A DNA stretch of 64,000 nt. It comes from Nocardia huaxiensis (lineage in GTDB: Bacteria > Actinomycetota > Actinomycetes > Mycobacteriales > Mycobacteriaceae). The notes beneath the pieces were generated by a model. The model was given only the letters and a program-made list of their open reading frames with translations. It did no database searches and was not told where the DNA came from. Positions 8,226 through 17,401 of the stretch are shown here, piece by piece (the first letter of the stretch is position 1; each line of letters starts with the position of its first letter). The stretch covers positions 1,550,001 through 1,614,000 of the forward strand of contig NZ_CP059399.1 of NCBI RefSeq assembly GCF_013744875.1, given 5' to 3'. Both the position numbers and the translations under genes were made by a program.

Positions 8226-9407
8226 ATGTCGGCGCAAGTCCCCCCGCTGTCGCGGCGTCTCGACGGCCTGCGGAGTTCGGCCATTCGCGACCTGCTCAAG
8301 CTCACCGCGCGCGCCGACATCATCAGCCTGGCCGGAGGGCTGCCGGATGCCGAACTCATGCCGCGCGATCGCATCGCGGTAGCGGCCGAGGCGGCGCTGT
8401 CGGATCGGTCGCGGTTGCAGTACACCGAGTCGCCGGGGTGGGGTCCGCTCCGCGAGGTGCTCGCCGCGCGGGAGTCGGCGCGACTGGGCCGGACCGTGCC
8501 GGTCGACGAGGTCTTCGTGACACACGGCTCGCAGCAGGCGCTTTCGCTGCTGGCCGAGGTGCTGCTCGATCCCGGCGCACTGGTGATCGTCGAGGATCCC
8601 GCGTATGTCGGTGCGCTACAGGTGTTCCGGTCCGCGGGCGCGCGAATCCTGGCCGTGCCCTTGGATTCCGAGGGTATGCGCATCGATGTTCTGCGCGAGT
8701 TGCTGGCGAGCGGGGAACGTCCGGCCTTCGTGCACACGGTGAGCAACTTCCACAATCCCGGCGGCGTCACCATGAGCCCGCAGCGCCGTCGCGAACTGGC
8801 GGAACTCGCTGACTCGCACGGGTTCTGGGTGATCGAGGACGACCCGTACGGCGAACTCTGGTTCGACCGGCCGTCCCCGGATCCTGTGGCCGCCCACTCG
8901 CCCAATGTGATCCGGCTCTCCAGCGCCTCCAAGATCCTGGCCCCCACCCTGCGGGCCGGGTGGATGACCGCGCCCGTGCGCGTGTGCCGCGCGGTCGAGC
9001 TGCTCAAGCAGGGCGCGGATCTGTGTGGTTCGGCGCTCACCCAGCAGATCACCGCCGACCTGCTCGCCGACACCGCCTGGCTCGGCACGCACATCGACAC
9101 CGTCCGCACCGCCTACGGCGAACGTGCGCACGCGCTCGTGGACGCCGTGCGCACCCGCTTCGGCGACCGCGTCACCGCCACCGACGCGGCGGGCGGCATG
9201 TTCGTGTGGGTCGACTTCACCGACGGCACCGACACCCAGGCCCTGCTGCCGCAGGCGCTGGACGCGGGCGTGGCCTACGTGCCCGGTTCCGCGTTCGCCG
9301 TCTCCACCGACTACTCGCATTCCATGCGACTGTGCTTCACCACCTCCGACGCGGGCACTCTGAGGGAAGCCGTCGACCGGCTGGCCAAGGCCCACGGGCA
9401 GGTGTAA
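8226..9407 (+). CDS. PLP-dependent class I/II aminotransferase, 2-aminoadipate aminotransferase-like
   Basis: 393 residues from ATG 8226, which has GGAGG 7 nt upstream. Fold-type I signatures: ISLAGGLPDAELMP near the N terminus, the SQQALSLLAEVLLDPG cofactor loop, SNFHNPGG (Asn binding PLP), EDDPYGELWF and the Schiff-base lysine in SSASKILAP. This group includes LysN-like 2-aminoadipate and aromatic transaminases and the enzyme domain of MocR regulators, but no DNA-binding domain is attached here. A link with the lysine genes at 30-33 kb is speculative. Confidence 0.85.
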   Translation: MSAQVPPLSRRLDGLRSSAIRDLLKLTARADIISLAGGLPDAELMPRDRIAVAAEAALSDRSRLQYTESPGWGPLREVLAARESARLGRTVPVDEVFVTHGSQQALSLLAEVLLDPGALVIVEDPAYVGALQVFRSAGARILAVPLDSEGMRIDVLRELLASGERPAFVHTVSNFHNPGGVTMSPQRRRELAELADSHGFWVIEDDPYGELWFDRPSPDPVAAHSPNVIRLSSASKILAPTLRAGWMTAPVRVCRAVELLKQGADLCGSALTQQITADLLADTAWLGTHIDTVRTAYGERAHALVDAVRTRFGDRVTATDAAGGMFVWVDFTDGTDTQALLPQALDAGVAYVPGSAFAVSTDYSHSMRLCFTTSDAGTLREAVDRLAKAHGQV

Positions 9408-9556
9408 CCCCCGTTGGCAAGCCACCGGTGGGCAATGTCACGATTCGGTTTCGATTTGACGTGACCGGGTAGTCCTTGTTGCTGTGACTGTGCGGGCGGG
9501 TTGCTGTGCGCTTTCCGAGCGCACGCGGCCCGATCTGGCTGACAGTGAGGACTGAT

Positions 9557-10285
9557 ATGAGTGCGAACCTGATGATCGTGGAGGATGACGACCGCGTCCG
9601 CGCCGCCCTGCGGCTGGCGATGGAGGACGAGGGTTACGACGTCTCCGAGGCGGAGGAGGCGGAGGTCGCGCTCAGGCTGCTGCGGGACCACGGCGCGCCC
9701 GACGTCGTCATCGTCGACCTCATGCTCGGCGGCATGGACGGCTTCACCTGTATCCGGGAGATCCGCCGCGACCACGATGTGCCCATCATCGTGGTGAGCG
9801 CCCGCGACGACACCCATGATGTGGTGGCGGCGCTGGAAGCGGGTGCCGATGACTTCGTCACCAAGCCGTTCGAGGTCAAGGAGATCACCGCCCGCATGCG
9901 GGCGGTCCGCCGCCGCATGCAATTCGCCGTCGAGGCCGCCGCCGGTGAGGACGAACCCGAGCTCGCCACCACCGTGCTGGATGAGCATCCGGACGCACCC
10001 CTGGTGCTCGCGCCCGAAAGCGGCACCGTGCGCCGCGGCGACGAGCAGATCCATCTGACCATCACCGAATATCGCCTGCTGTGCGAGCTGGCCGGTTCGG
10101 CGGGACGTGTCTTCAGCCGCGCCACTCTGCTCGAAAGAGTCTGGGACCAAGGATTTTTCGGTGACGAGCGGATCGTGGACGTACATATCCGCCGCCTGCG
10201 CACGAAGATCGAACGGGATCCCTCGGATCCACGAGTGGTCGTGACGGTACGGGGCCTCGGGTACCGGCTCGACGTGCAGCGGTGA
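9557..10285 (+). CDS. OmpR-family response regulator
   Basis: 242 residues. Receiver domain with the acidic pair EDDD near residue 9, phospho-acceptor Asp in VIVDLMLGG, conserved Thr/Ser and the Lys in VTKPF; a linker of about 40 residues; then a C-terminal winged helix (EYRLLCELAGSAGRVFSR, VDVHIRRLRTKI, TVRGLGYRL). ATG 9557 is preceded by GTGAGGA. The gene overlaps the kinase gene by 4 nt, forming a two-gene operon. Similar to Streptomyces CseB-type regulators, but I cannot assign the stimulus. Confidence 0.9.
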   Translation: MSANLMIVEDDDRVRAALRLAMEDEGYDVSEAEEAEVALRLLRDHGAPDVVIVDLMLGGMDGFTCIREIRRDHDVPIIVVSARDDTHDVVAALEAGADDFVTKPFEVKEITARMRAVRRRMQFAVEAAAGEDEPELATTVLDEHPDAPLVLAPESGTVRRGDEQIHLTITEYRLLCELAGSAGRVFSRATLLERVWDQGFFGDERIVDVHIRRLRTKIERDPSDPRVVVTVRGLGYRLDVQR

Positions 10286-11346
10286 CCGGCGAACGCCCGC
10301 GCCGACGCTTGCGGGTACCGCAAAGTCTGCGCGGCCGTGTGGTTTTCGCCTTCGCGGTGAGCGCCAGCCTGGTGTCCTTCCTGCTGGCGGTGATCATGTA
10401 CACGGTCGGAACCGACTATGTGCGAAGTCATCCCGGCGAATCCGCCGCCCGGCTGGGGCATGTGCTGATCGCCAGCGTGCTTGCCGCCACCCTGATCGGT
10501 GCGGCCGTCGGCGTGTGGGTGAGCCGCCGCGTGCTCGAACCCCTCGGCCGGATCTCGGGCACCGCCTCGCGAATCGCCGCGGGCGAGTTGAACACTCGGC
10601 TGCCGCGCTCGGAGGACCACGATCTCTCGCCGACGGTGGATGCCTTCAACAGCATGGTCGATTCGCTGCAACGCCGGATCGAACGGGAACGCCGCCTGGT
10701 CGGCGATGTGAGCCACGAACTGCGCACACCGCTCACGACGCTCGTCACCAGTGTCGGTGTGCTGCAACGGTATGCGGACGATATGCCGGAGCGTTCCCGG
10801 CGTGCGCTGGCGCTGGTCGACGACGAGCTGGAGCATCTGGTCGGCACGCTCGACGACATGCTGGCCTTGGCGCGCGTCGAGGCGGGCGTCCATGCGGGTG
10901 ATACCGAACCCCTTTCGGTAGCGGATCTGCTCAGGCATACCCTCTCCGGCCGGAAGCACGCGTCCGAACTGCTGACCGTGGTCGAGGATGTGACGATCAG
11001 CGGCCGCAAGCTGGAACTCGAACGCGCACTGGCGAATCTGCTCGACAATGCCGTCCGCCACGGCGGTGGCATCACCGGCGTCAGCGTCCGGCGCGCGGGC
11101 GATGCGGCGGTGATCGCGGTCGACGACCGCGGCCCGGGAGTCCCTGTGGCAGAACGAGAACGCATCTTCGAACGCTTCGCCACCGTGCGCGCCGGCCGTC
11201 GCACCGCGACCGGCACCGGCATCGGTCTGGCGCTGGTCGCGGAGACGGTGGCCGCACACGGCGGGCGCGTCGACTGCGCGGACCGCCCGGGCGGTGGCGC
11301 GCGCTTCGTGGTCCGCCTGCCCATCTGCCCCGACCTGGCCGAGTAA
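10282..11346 (+). CDS. Sensor histidine kinase, partner of the preceding regulator
   Basis: 354 residues. Two membrane segments (about residues 20-40 and 55-75) enclose only about 15-20 external residues, so the sensor has almost no extracellular domain and probably senses within the membrane. HAMP-like linker, then H-box [13 protein letters not shown]-box LANLLDNAVRHGG, G1 box VDDRGPGVP and G2 box GTGIGLALV. Translation starts at GTG within the stop of the regulator gene. The short loop resembles intramembrane-sensing envelope-stress kinases; that is inference. Confidence 0.9.
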   Translation: MTGERPRRRLRVPQSLRGRVVFAFAVSASLVSFLLAVIMYTVGTDYVRSHPGESAARLGHVLIASVLAATLIGAAVGVWVSRRVLEPLGRISGTASRIAAGELNTRLPRSEDHDLSPTVDAFNSMVDSLQRRIERERRLVGDVSHELRTPLTTLVTSVGVLQRYADDMPERSRRALALVDDELEHLVGTLDDMLALARVEAGVHAGDTEPLSVADLLRHTLSGRKHASELLTVVEDVTISGRKLELERALANLLDNAVRHGGGITGVSVRRAGDAAVIAVDDRGPGVPVAERERIFERFATVRAGRRTATGTGIGLALVAETVAAHGGRVDCADRPGGGARFVVRLPICPDLAE

Positions 11347-11381
11347 TCGTCCGGAAGTAATCCGCGGCAATTCGAAACAAT

Positions 11382-11413
11382 CCGCGCCACCGGCGTACCC
11401 GCAGGTGGCGCGG
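11382..11413 (+). terminator. Hairpin after the kinase gene
   Basis: CCGCGCCACC pairs perfectly with GGTGGCGCGG across a 12-nt loop; it lies 36 nt after the kinase stop codon and separates it from the ectoine operon. Confidence 0.6.
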
Positions 11414-11432
11414 CTTTCGCGCGCGCGAAAAG

Positions 11433-11476
11433 TACGCTTTCATGACGATCGCCGGCATAGCCGTCATGAAACGGTA
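11433..11476 (+). promoter_or_regulatory. Dyad operator upstream of ectABC
   Basis: Two 15-bp arms (11433-11447 and 11462-11476) with a 14-bp spacer; 13 of 15 positions are complementary and the inner 10 bp (TTTCATGACG/CGTCATGAAA) are perfect. It ends 52 bp before the ectA start. It could be a repressor or activator site for osmotic control, or an RNA hairpin if transcribed. Confidence 0.6.
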
Positions 11477-11527
11477 ATGATCTCGACCGGGTGACCTCAA
11501 GATCGCTCGGTAAGGCTGAGATTCGTC

Positions 11528-12100
11528 ATGAAGACGCAATTCAGCCAATTTCCCGTTTCCGAAGATGTACTCCCGGGCCCCGCACAGGTGTGGGCCACCA
11601 CGACCATCGATTCGCACACCGTGCTGCGCAGCCCCCGTGTCGCCGACGGCGCCGACATCTGGCATATCGCGGCCGATTCCGGTGTGCTGGACACCAATTC
11701 GAGTTACGCGTACCTGATGTGGTGCCGTGACTTCGCTGCCACCTCGATGGTGGCCGAAATCGGGCGTACGGTAGCCGGATTCGTCATCGGCTACCGGCGG
11801 CAGGAGGCGCCCGGCACCCTGTTCGTCTGGCAGGTGGCCGTCGACCATCCCTACCGCGGGCTCGGATTGGGCGTCTCCATGCTCGACCGCCTGCTGGACG
11901 ACCTGTCCCTGCAAGGTGTCTCGACCCTCGAGACCACCATCTCGCCCGACAACAAGGCGTCCATCGCCATGTTCGCCGCCCTGGCCCGCCGCCGCGGCGC
12001 GGCCCTGACCTCGCGACCCCTCTTCGAACGCCCGGACTTCCCGGATCCGCACGAGCCGGAACTTCTCTACCGCATCACCCCGACCCACCCGGAGGAATGA
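11528..12100 (+). CDS. ectA: L-2,4-diaminobutyrate N-gamma-acetyltransferase
   Basis: 190-residue GNAT enzyme; transfers acetyl from acetyl-CoA to diaminobutyrate, the second of the three ectoine steps. Family features: WHIAADSGVLDTNSSYAY near residue 40-57, FVWQVAVDHPYRGLGLG (acetyl-CoA P-loop) and TISPDNKAS followed by MFAALARRRG, all typical of EctA. First gene of ectABC; its stop overlaps the ectB start. The long dyad upstream is the likely control region. Confidence 0.93.
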   Translation: MKTQFSQFPVSEDVLPGPAQVWATTTIDSHTVLRSPRVADGADIWHIAADSGVLDTNSSYAYLMWCRDFAATSMVAEIGRTVAGFVIGYRRQEAPGTLFVWQVAVDHPYRGLGLGVSMLDRLLDDLSLQGVSTLETTISPDNKASIAMFAALARRRGAALTSRPLFERPDFPDPHEPELLYRITPTHPEE

Positions 12101-13368
12101 TGACCAGCACCGATATGACGATCTTCGAGCACGTCGAGTCGAATGTGCGCGGCTACTGCCGTTCCTGGCCGACGGTGTTCGATACCGCCAGCGGCGCCTG
12201 GCTGCACGACGAGAGCGGCCGCGACTACCTCGACTTCTTCGCCGGCGCGGGCGCGCTCAACTACGGGCACAACAATCCCGTGCTCAAGCAGGCGCTCGTG
12301 GATTACATTGCGGGCGACGGGATCACGCACGGCCTGGACATGTCCACGGTCGCCAAGCGCAATCTGCTCGAGACCCTGCAGCGCACGGTTCTGCTGCCGC
12401 GCGGGCTCGACTACAAGGTGCAGTTCCCCGGACCCACCGGCGCGAACGCCGTCGAAGCCGCGCTCAAGCTGGCGCGCAAGGTGACCGGGCGCACCGCCGT
12501 GCTGAACTTCACCAATGCCTTCCACGGCATGACCCTGGGCGCGCTCGCCGTCACCGGCAATGCCGGTAAGCGTGCGGGAGCCGGTGTGCCGCTGAACCAT
12601 TCGACCTCGATGCCCTACGACGGCTACCTGGGCGACACCGACGGCCTGGAGTGGATGGAGCGCGCGCTCGACGACACCTCGTCGGGTCTGGACGTCCCCG
12701 CCGCGGTCATCGTGGAAACCGTGCAGGGTGAGGGCGGGGTGAACGTGGCGCGGCCGGAATGGTTGCGGCGCTTGGCCGAACTGTGCGCCGCACGCGGCAT
12801 CCTGCTCATCGTCGACGATGTGCAGATGGGCTGCGGGCGCACCGGGCCGTTCTTCTCCTTCGAGGCGGCGGGCATCACCCCCGATATCGTGACGCTGTCC
12901 AAATCCATTGGCGGCTACGGGCTTCCGATGGCGCTGGTGCTCATGAAACCCGAGCTCGACCAGTGGGCGCCCGGCGAGCACAATGGCACCTTCCGCGGCA
13001 ACAATCCCGCCTTCGTCACGGCTCAGGCCGCGCTGCAGCACTATTGGTCCGACGGCGGCCTGCAGACCGCGACCTTCGTGAAGGGCGAACGCATTCAGCG
13101 CGCGCTCGGCGGCATGGCCGCCGCGCACGAGGGGCTCAGCAGCCGTGGCCGCGGGCTGGTGCACGGTCTCGCCTTCGCCGACGCCTCCCTCGCCGGCAAG
13201 GTGTGCAGTGTCGCCTTCGACCACGGCCTGCTGGTGGAGACCTCCGGCCCCGAGGACGAAGTCGTGAAACTGCTTCCCCCGCTGACCATTACCGCCGACG
13301 AACTCGACCACGGCCTCGAAATCCTGGCCACCTCCGTCGATGTCGTCTGCGCCGGAAAGGGCAACTGA
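12097..13368 (+). CDS. ectB: Diaminobutyrate--2-oxoglutarate aminotransferase
   Basis: 423 residues, class III PLP aminotransferase making L-2,4-diaminobutyrate from aspartate semialdehyde and glutamate. Motifs: DFFAGAGALNYGHNNP, FPGPTGANAVEAALKLARK, NAFHGMTLGAL, EGGVNVA, IVDDVQMGCGRTG (PLP-binding Asp) and TLSKSIGGYG (Schiff-base Lys). GGAGG lies just before tandem ATGs at 12097 and 12100; either may be used. ectC follows 2 nt after the stop. Confidence 0.94.
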   Translation: MMTSTDMTIFEHVESNVRGYCRSWPTVFDTASGAWLHDESGRDYLDFFAGAGALNYGHNNPVLKQALVDYIAGDGITHGLDMSTVAKRNLLETLQRTVLLPRGLDYKVQFPGPTGANAVEAALKLARKVTGRTAVLNFTNAFHGMTLGALAVTGNAGKRAGAGVPLNHSTSMPYDGYLGDTDGLEWMERALDDTSSGLDVPAAVIVETVQGEGGVNVARPEWLRRLAELCAARGILLIVDDVQMGCGRTGPFFSFEAAGITPDIVTLSKSIGGYGLPMALVLMKPELDQWAPGEHNGTFRGNNPAFVTAQAALQHYWSDGGLQTATFVKGERIQRALGGMAAAHEGLSSRGRGLVHGLAFADASLAGKVCSVAFDHGLLVETSGPEDEVVKLLPPLTITADELDHGLEILATSVDVVCAGKGN

Positions 13369-13370
13369 CC

Positions 13371-13769
13371 ATGATCGTGCGCACCACCGCCGAAATCACC
13401 GGCACCGACCGCGATGTCGCGGGACCGGGCTGGCGCAGCAAGCGCATCGTATTGGGCGGCGACGGAGTCGGATTCTCCTTCCACGAGACCACAATCGAGG
13501 CGGGCACCACCCACGAATTCCACTACCGGAACCACATCGAAGCGGTCTGGCTGGTGGAGGGCGAGGGCACTCTCATCGACCTCGACAACCAGACCGCCTA
13601 CCAGCTGGCCCCCGGCTCGATGTACCTGCTGAACGGCCACGAACGGCACCGCCTCGACGCCCGCACCCGCATGCGCATGATGTGCGTGTTCAACCCGCCC
13701 GTCACCGGCCGCGAGGTCCACGACGAGAACGGCGTCTACCCGCTGGTCGCCGTCGCCGAGCCGGTCTAG
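13371..13769 (+). CDS. ectC: L-ectoine synthase
   Basis: 132-residue cupin that cyclises N-gamma-acetyl-diaminobutyrate to ectoine. Visible: MIVRTTAEI N terminus, GFSFHETTI, the cupin His/Glu motif around NHIEAVWLVEGEG, and LNGHERHRL. Length and start fit EctC exactly. No ectD (hydroxylase) follows: the next feature is a palindromic repeat and then convergent glpK, so the product is probably ectoine rather than hydroxyectoine unless ectD lies elsewhere. Confidence 0.94.
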   Translation: MIVRTTAEITGTDRDVAGPGWRSKRIVLGGDGVGFSFHETTIEAGTTHEFHYRNHIEAVWLVEGEGTLIDLDNQTAYQLAPGSMYLLNGHERHRLDARTRMRMMCVFNPPVTGREVHDENGVYPLVAVAEPV

Positions 13770-13868
13770 GACGTACCCGCCCGCTGCGGTAGGTCGCTCC
13801 GGGCGGGTACCCCTGCGTCGCCGTGGGTCGAGCAGTCGCTCTACGGCATATCGTATTCCGATGACCCG

Positions 13869-13963
13869 CCCGTCATCCCGGCGCGCTTCTTGGCCGGGAT
13901 CCACACAGTAGGTACTGCACCTTCCCGTGTGGATCCCGGCCGAAAGCATGCCGGGATGACGGG
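13869..13963. repeat. Long palindromic dispersed repeat, copy B
   Basis: Second copy of the element at 8014-8107: ends CCCGTCATCCCGGC and GCCGGGATGACGGG, with complementary inner arms GGCCGGGATCCACA / TGTGGATCCCGGCC. It occupies the gap between convergent ectC and glpK, where it could end transcription from both sides. Confidence 0.85.
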
Positions 13964-13968
13964 GGTGG

Positions 13969-15465
13969 TCAAACCCAGTTGTAGGTGCGTTCGACCGCCT
14001 TGTTCCACTCGTGCATGAGGTAGTCGCGGTCGCCCTCGGACATGGTGGGATTCCAGCGCTTGTCCTCGGCCCAGTTGGCCCGGATGTCCTCCGGGCTCGC
14101 CCAGTAGCCGACCGCCAGCCCGGCCGCGTAGGCGGCGCCCAGGGCGGTGGTCTCGGTGACGACCGGGCGCACCACGGGCGCGTCCAGGATGTCGGACTGG
14201 AACTGCATGAGCAGTTCGTTCACCACCATGCCGCCGTCGACCTTGAGGGTCACCTTGGCGACATCCAGCTGCTGCGCCTCGGCATCCGCGCGCATGGCGT
14301 CGATGACCTCGCGGGTCTGGAATGCGGTGGCCTCCAGCACGGCTCGCGCGATGTGGCCCTTGTTGACGAACCGCGTCAGGCCCGCGAACACCCCGCGCGC
14401 GTCCGGCCGCCAGCGCGGGGCGAACAGGCCGGAGAAGGCGGGCACCACGTACGCGCCGCCATTGTCGGGCACGCTGCGGGCCAGCTCCTCGATGTCGTCG
14501 GCGGAATTGATGATGCCCAGATTGTCGCGCAGCCACTGCACCAGCGAGCCGGTGACGGCGATGGAACCCTCCAGCGCGTACACGGCGTCTTCCTCACCGA
14601 GCCGGTAACAGACGGTGGTCAGCAGTCCGTGCTCGCTGAAAACCGGTGTGGTGCCGGTGTTCATGAGCATGAAGTTGCCGGTGCCGTAGGTGTTCTTGGT
14701 GTCGCCCGGTGTCAGGCACGCTTGCCCGAAGGTTGCCGCCTGCTGGTCGCCGAGAATGCCCGCCACCGGTACGCCCGCCAGTGCGGTGCTGGTGATGTCC
14801 GCGTACACCTCCGAGGAACTGCGGATCGCGGGCAGCATGCCCATCGGCACCCCGAATTCCGCGCAGATCCGCGGATCCCATTGCAGCGTGCGCAGATCCA
14901 TGAGCATGGTGCGGGAGGCATTGGTGACGTCGGTGATGTGCTCGCCGGTCAGATTCCACAGAATCCAGCTGTCGATGGTGCCGAAACACAGTTCGCCGTC
15001 CTCGGCGCGCTGCCGGGCGCCCGGCACCTGGTCGAGAATCCAGCGCAGTTTCGGCCCGGCGAAGTAGGTGGACAGCGGCAGGCCGGTGCGGTCGGCGTAG
15101 CGGTTGGGGCCGTGGTCACCGGCGAGTTCCTCGGTGAGCGCGGCGGTCCGGGTGTCCTGCCAGACGATGGCATTGTGGATCGGCTTGCCGGTGGCGCGCT
15201 CCCACACCACGGTGGTCTCGCGCTGATTGGTGACGCCGGCCGCGGCGATGTCGGCGGCCCCGATCCCGAGCTTGTCCAGCACCTCGCCGATCACGGCTTC
15301 GGTGTTGCGCCAAATGGTTTCGGCATCGTGCTCGACCCAGCCGGGCTGCGGGAAGATCTGCTCGTGTTCGCGCTGGGCGACTCCGGCGATCCGGCCCTGG
15401 TGGTCGAAGACGATGCACCGGCTCGAGGTCGTACCTTGATCGATGGCGGCAACATAGCGACGCAT
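13969..15465 (-). CDS. glpK: Glycerol kinase
   Basis: 498 residues, FGGY family; ATP-dependent phosphorylation of glycerol to sn-glycerol-3-phosphate. N terminus [13 protein letters not shown] (phosphate 1 motif), then [12 protein letters not shown], the glycerol-binding [30 protein letters not shown] and KNTYGTGNF (ATPase-core loop), and KVDGGMVVN (adenosine motif). Full length for the family. It is divergent from glpD with a 186-bp shared promoter region, so glycerol uptake products are kinased and oxidised under common control. Confidence 0.96.
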   Translation of the reverse strand: MRRYVAAIDQGTTSSRCIVFDHQGRIAGVAQREHEQIFPQPGWVEHDAETIWRNTEAVIGEVLDKLGIGAADIAAAGVTNQRETTVVWERATGKPIHNAIVWQDTRTAALTEELAGDHGPNRYADRTGLPLSTYFAGPKLRWILDQVPGARQRAEDGELCFGTIDSWILWNLTGEHITDVTNASRTMLMDLRTLQWDPRICAEFGVPMGMLPAIRSSSEVYADITSTALAGVPVAGILGDQQAATFGQACLTPGDTKNTYGTGNFMLMNTGTTPVFSEHGLLTTVCYRLGEEDAVYALEGSIAVTGSLVQWLRDNLGIINSADDIEELARSVPDNGGAYVVPAFSGLFAPRWRPDARGVFAGLTRFVNKGHIARAVLEATAFQTREVIDAMRADAEAQQLDVAKVTLKVDGGMVVNELLMQFQSDILDAPVVRPVVTETTALGAAYAAGLAVGYWASPEDIRANWAEDKRWNPTMSEGDRDYLMHEWNKAVERTYNWV

Positions 15466-15651
15466 TTCAGCAGGCTACTCGACGCGGGAGTGGGTGCGGC
15501 GCTGCGACACTGGAGCCTGGGGGTCACCGCTGCCGCGGGTGGTGCGCATTCGACACCGGGGGCGGGTGGTCGCACCGTGAGCCGGGCCCGTGGTCTACGG
15601 TTGCTATCGGGTAGCTGGAGCGCTGCATGAACCGACTTGAAGGAGTCGAGC

Positions 15652-17400
15652 ATGACCCCGAAACCGCAATCGCAGTTCCTCGGCCCCCAGCAGCGCGACG
15701 CTGCCTGGGAGCGGCTCGGAAGCGACCACTTCGACATGATCGTCATCGGCGGCGGCGTGGTCGGCGCGGGCATCGCGCTCGACGCGGCCACCCGGGGACT
15801 CGAGGTCGCCCTGGTGGAGGCGCGTGACCTGGCCGCCGGCACCTCCAGCCGTTCGTCCAAGATGTTCCACGGCGGTCTGCGCTACCTGGAGATGATGGAA
15901 TTCGGGCTGGTGCGGGAGGCGCTCAAGGAGCGCGAACTCGCGCTGTCCGGGCTCGCGCCGCACCTGGTGAAGCCGCTGCGCTTCCTCTACCCGCTCTCGC
16001 GCTACGGGTGGGAGCGGCCGTACGTGGCCGCCGGGCTGTTCCTCTACGACAATATGGGCGGCGCGAAATCCGTTCCGGGACAGCATCATCTGACGAAATC
16101 GGCGGCGCTGCGGCTGGCTCCCGGACTCAAGGGGAGCGCACTCACCGGCGGCCTCACCTACTACGACACCGTGGTCGACGACGCCCGGCACACCATGACC
16201 GTGGCGCGCACGGCCGCCCACTACGGCGCGGTCATCCGCACCTCCACCCAGGTGGTCGGCTTCCTGCGGGAGGCGGACCGGGTGGTCGGCGTGAAGGTGC
16301 GCGACAGCGAGGACGGCCGCACCACCGAGGTGCGCGGCAGTGTGGTGGTCAACTCCACCGGCGTCTGGACCGACGAACTCCAGGCTCTCGCGCATGTTCG
16401 CGGTCGATTCCATGTCCGAGCATCCAAGGGCATTCATATCGTCGTCCCGCGCGACCGCATCGCCAGCGACACCTCCATCATCCTGCGCACCGAGAAGAGC
16501 GTCCTGTTCGTCATCGCGTGGGGCACCGACCACTGGATCATCGGCACCACCGACACCGACTGGAACCTCGACCTCGCGCACCCGGCCGCCACCAAATCCG
16601 ATATCGACTACCTGCTCGAACACGTCAACAAAGTGCTGGTCACCCCGCTCACGCACGCCGACATCACCGGCGTCTACGCGGGCCTGCGACCCCTGCTGGC
16701 CGGTGAGAGCGATCAGACCTCCAAACTCTCCCGCGAGCACGCCGTCGCCCGCATCGCACCCGGCCTGGTCGGCATCGCCGGCGGCAAGTACACCACCTAC
16801 CGCGTCATGGCCTACGACGCGGTAGACGAAGCGGCACAAGACATTCCACGCAGCGTGCCCTCCACCATCACCGAACGCGTCCCCCTGCTCGGCGCCGACG
16901 GGTACTACGCCCTCATGAACCAGATCCCGCACCTCGCCGAGAAGTACGGCATCCACCCGTACCGAATCCAGCACCTGCTCAACCGCTACGGTTCCCTCAT
17001 CGACGAGGTGGTCGGCATGGCCGAAGGCAAAGCCGAACTCCTGGAACCGATTACGACCGCCCCCGGCTACCTCCAGGTCGAGGCCCTGTACGCGGCCGCC
17101 GCCGAAGGCGCGCTGCACCTCGACGACATCCTGGCCCGCCGCACCCGCATCTCCATCGAATACGCCCACCGCGGCGTCGACTGCGCCGACCAGGTGGCCC
17201 GCCTCGTAGCCCCCATCCTCGGCTGGTCCGACGCCGACATCGCCCGCGAAGTCGAAACCTACAGCGCCCGAGTAAAAGCCGAAATCGAATCCCAAACCCA
17301 ACCCGACGACGCCGCCGCCGACGCCCTCCGCCAGGAAGCCCCCGAAGCGCGCCGCGAAGTCCTCGACCCGGTCCCCATCGTCCCCACCATCCAGGACTGA
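15652..17400 (+). CDS. glpD: FAD-dependent glycerol-3-phosphate dehydrogenase
   Basis: 582 residues from ATG 15652 (AGGAG 7-11 nt upstream; a TTG at 15637 is less likely). Oxidises glycerol-3-phosphate to dihydroxyacetone phosphate at the membrane, passing electrons to quinone. N-terminal FAD-binding MIVIGGGVVGAGIALDA, SSRSSKMFHGGLRYLE, the central HVRASKGIHIVV and GTTDTDW, IAGGKYTTYR, then the C-terminal helical DAO_C domain. Orthologous in position to mycobacterial glpD2. It ends one base before the convergent nei stop. Confidence 0.95.
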   Translation: MTPKPQSQFLGPQQRDAAWERLGSDHFDMIVIGGGVVGAGIALDAATRGLEVALVEARDLAAGTSSRSSKMFHGGLRYLEMMEFGLVREALKERELALSGLAPHLVKPLRFLYPLSRYGWERPYVAAGLFLYDNMGGAKSVPGQHHLTKSAALRLAPGLKGSALTGGLTYYDTVVDDARHTMTVARTAAHYGAVIRTSTQVVGFLREADRVVGVKVRDSEDGRTTEVRGSVVVNSTGVWTDELQALAHVRGRFHVRASKGIHIVVPRDRIASDTSIILRTEKSVLFVIAWGTDHWIIGTTDTDWNLDLAHPAATKSDIDYLLEHVNKVLVTPLTHADITGVYAGLRPLLAGESDQTSKLSREHAVARIAPGLVGIAGGKYTTYRVMAYDAVDEAAQDIPRSVPSTITERVPLLGADGYYALMNQIPHLAEKYGIHPYRIQHLLNRYGSLIDEVVGMAEGKAELLEPITTAPGYLQVEALYAAAAEGALHLDDILARRTRISIEYAHRGVDCADQVARLVAPILGWSDADIAREVETYSARVKAEIESQTQPDDAAADALRQEAPEARREVLDPVPIVPTIQD

Positions 17401-17401
17401 A

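Noticed and set aside
6405..8525. 706-codon open frame on the minus strand
   Set aside because: Crosses two plus-strand genes and a palindromic repeat; Arg-rich composition typical of a shadow.
11528..13769. ectD or lysC-type partner within the ectoine cluster
   Set aside because: The sequence after ectC is a palindromic repeat followed by convergent glpK; no hydroxylase or aspartokinase frame is present.
14011..15630. 539-codon open frame opposite glpK
   Set aside because: Shadow of a certain gene; composition His/Arg/Gly-rich with no motif.
15604..17301. 565-codon open frame opposite glpD
   Set aside because: Shadow frame of the dehydrogenase gene.
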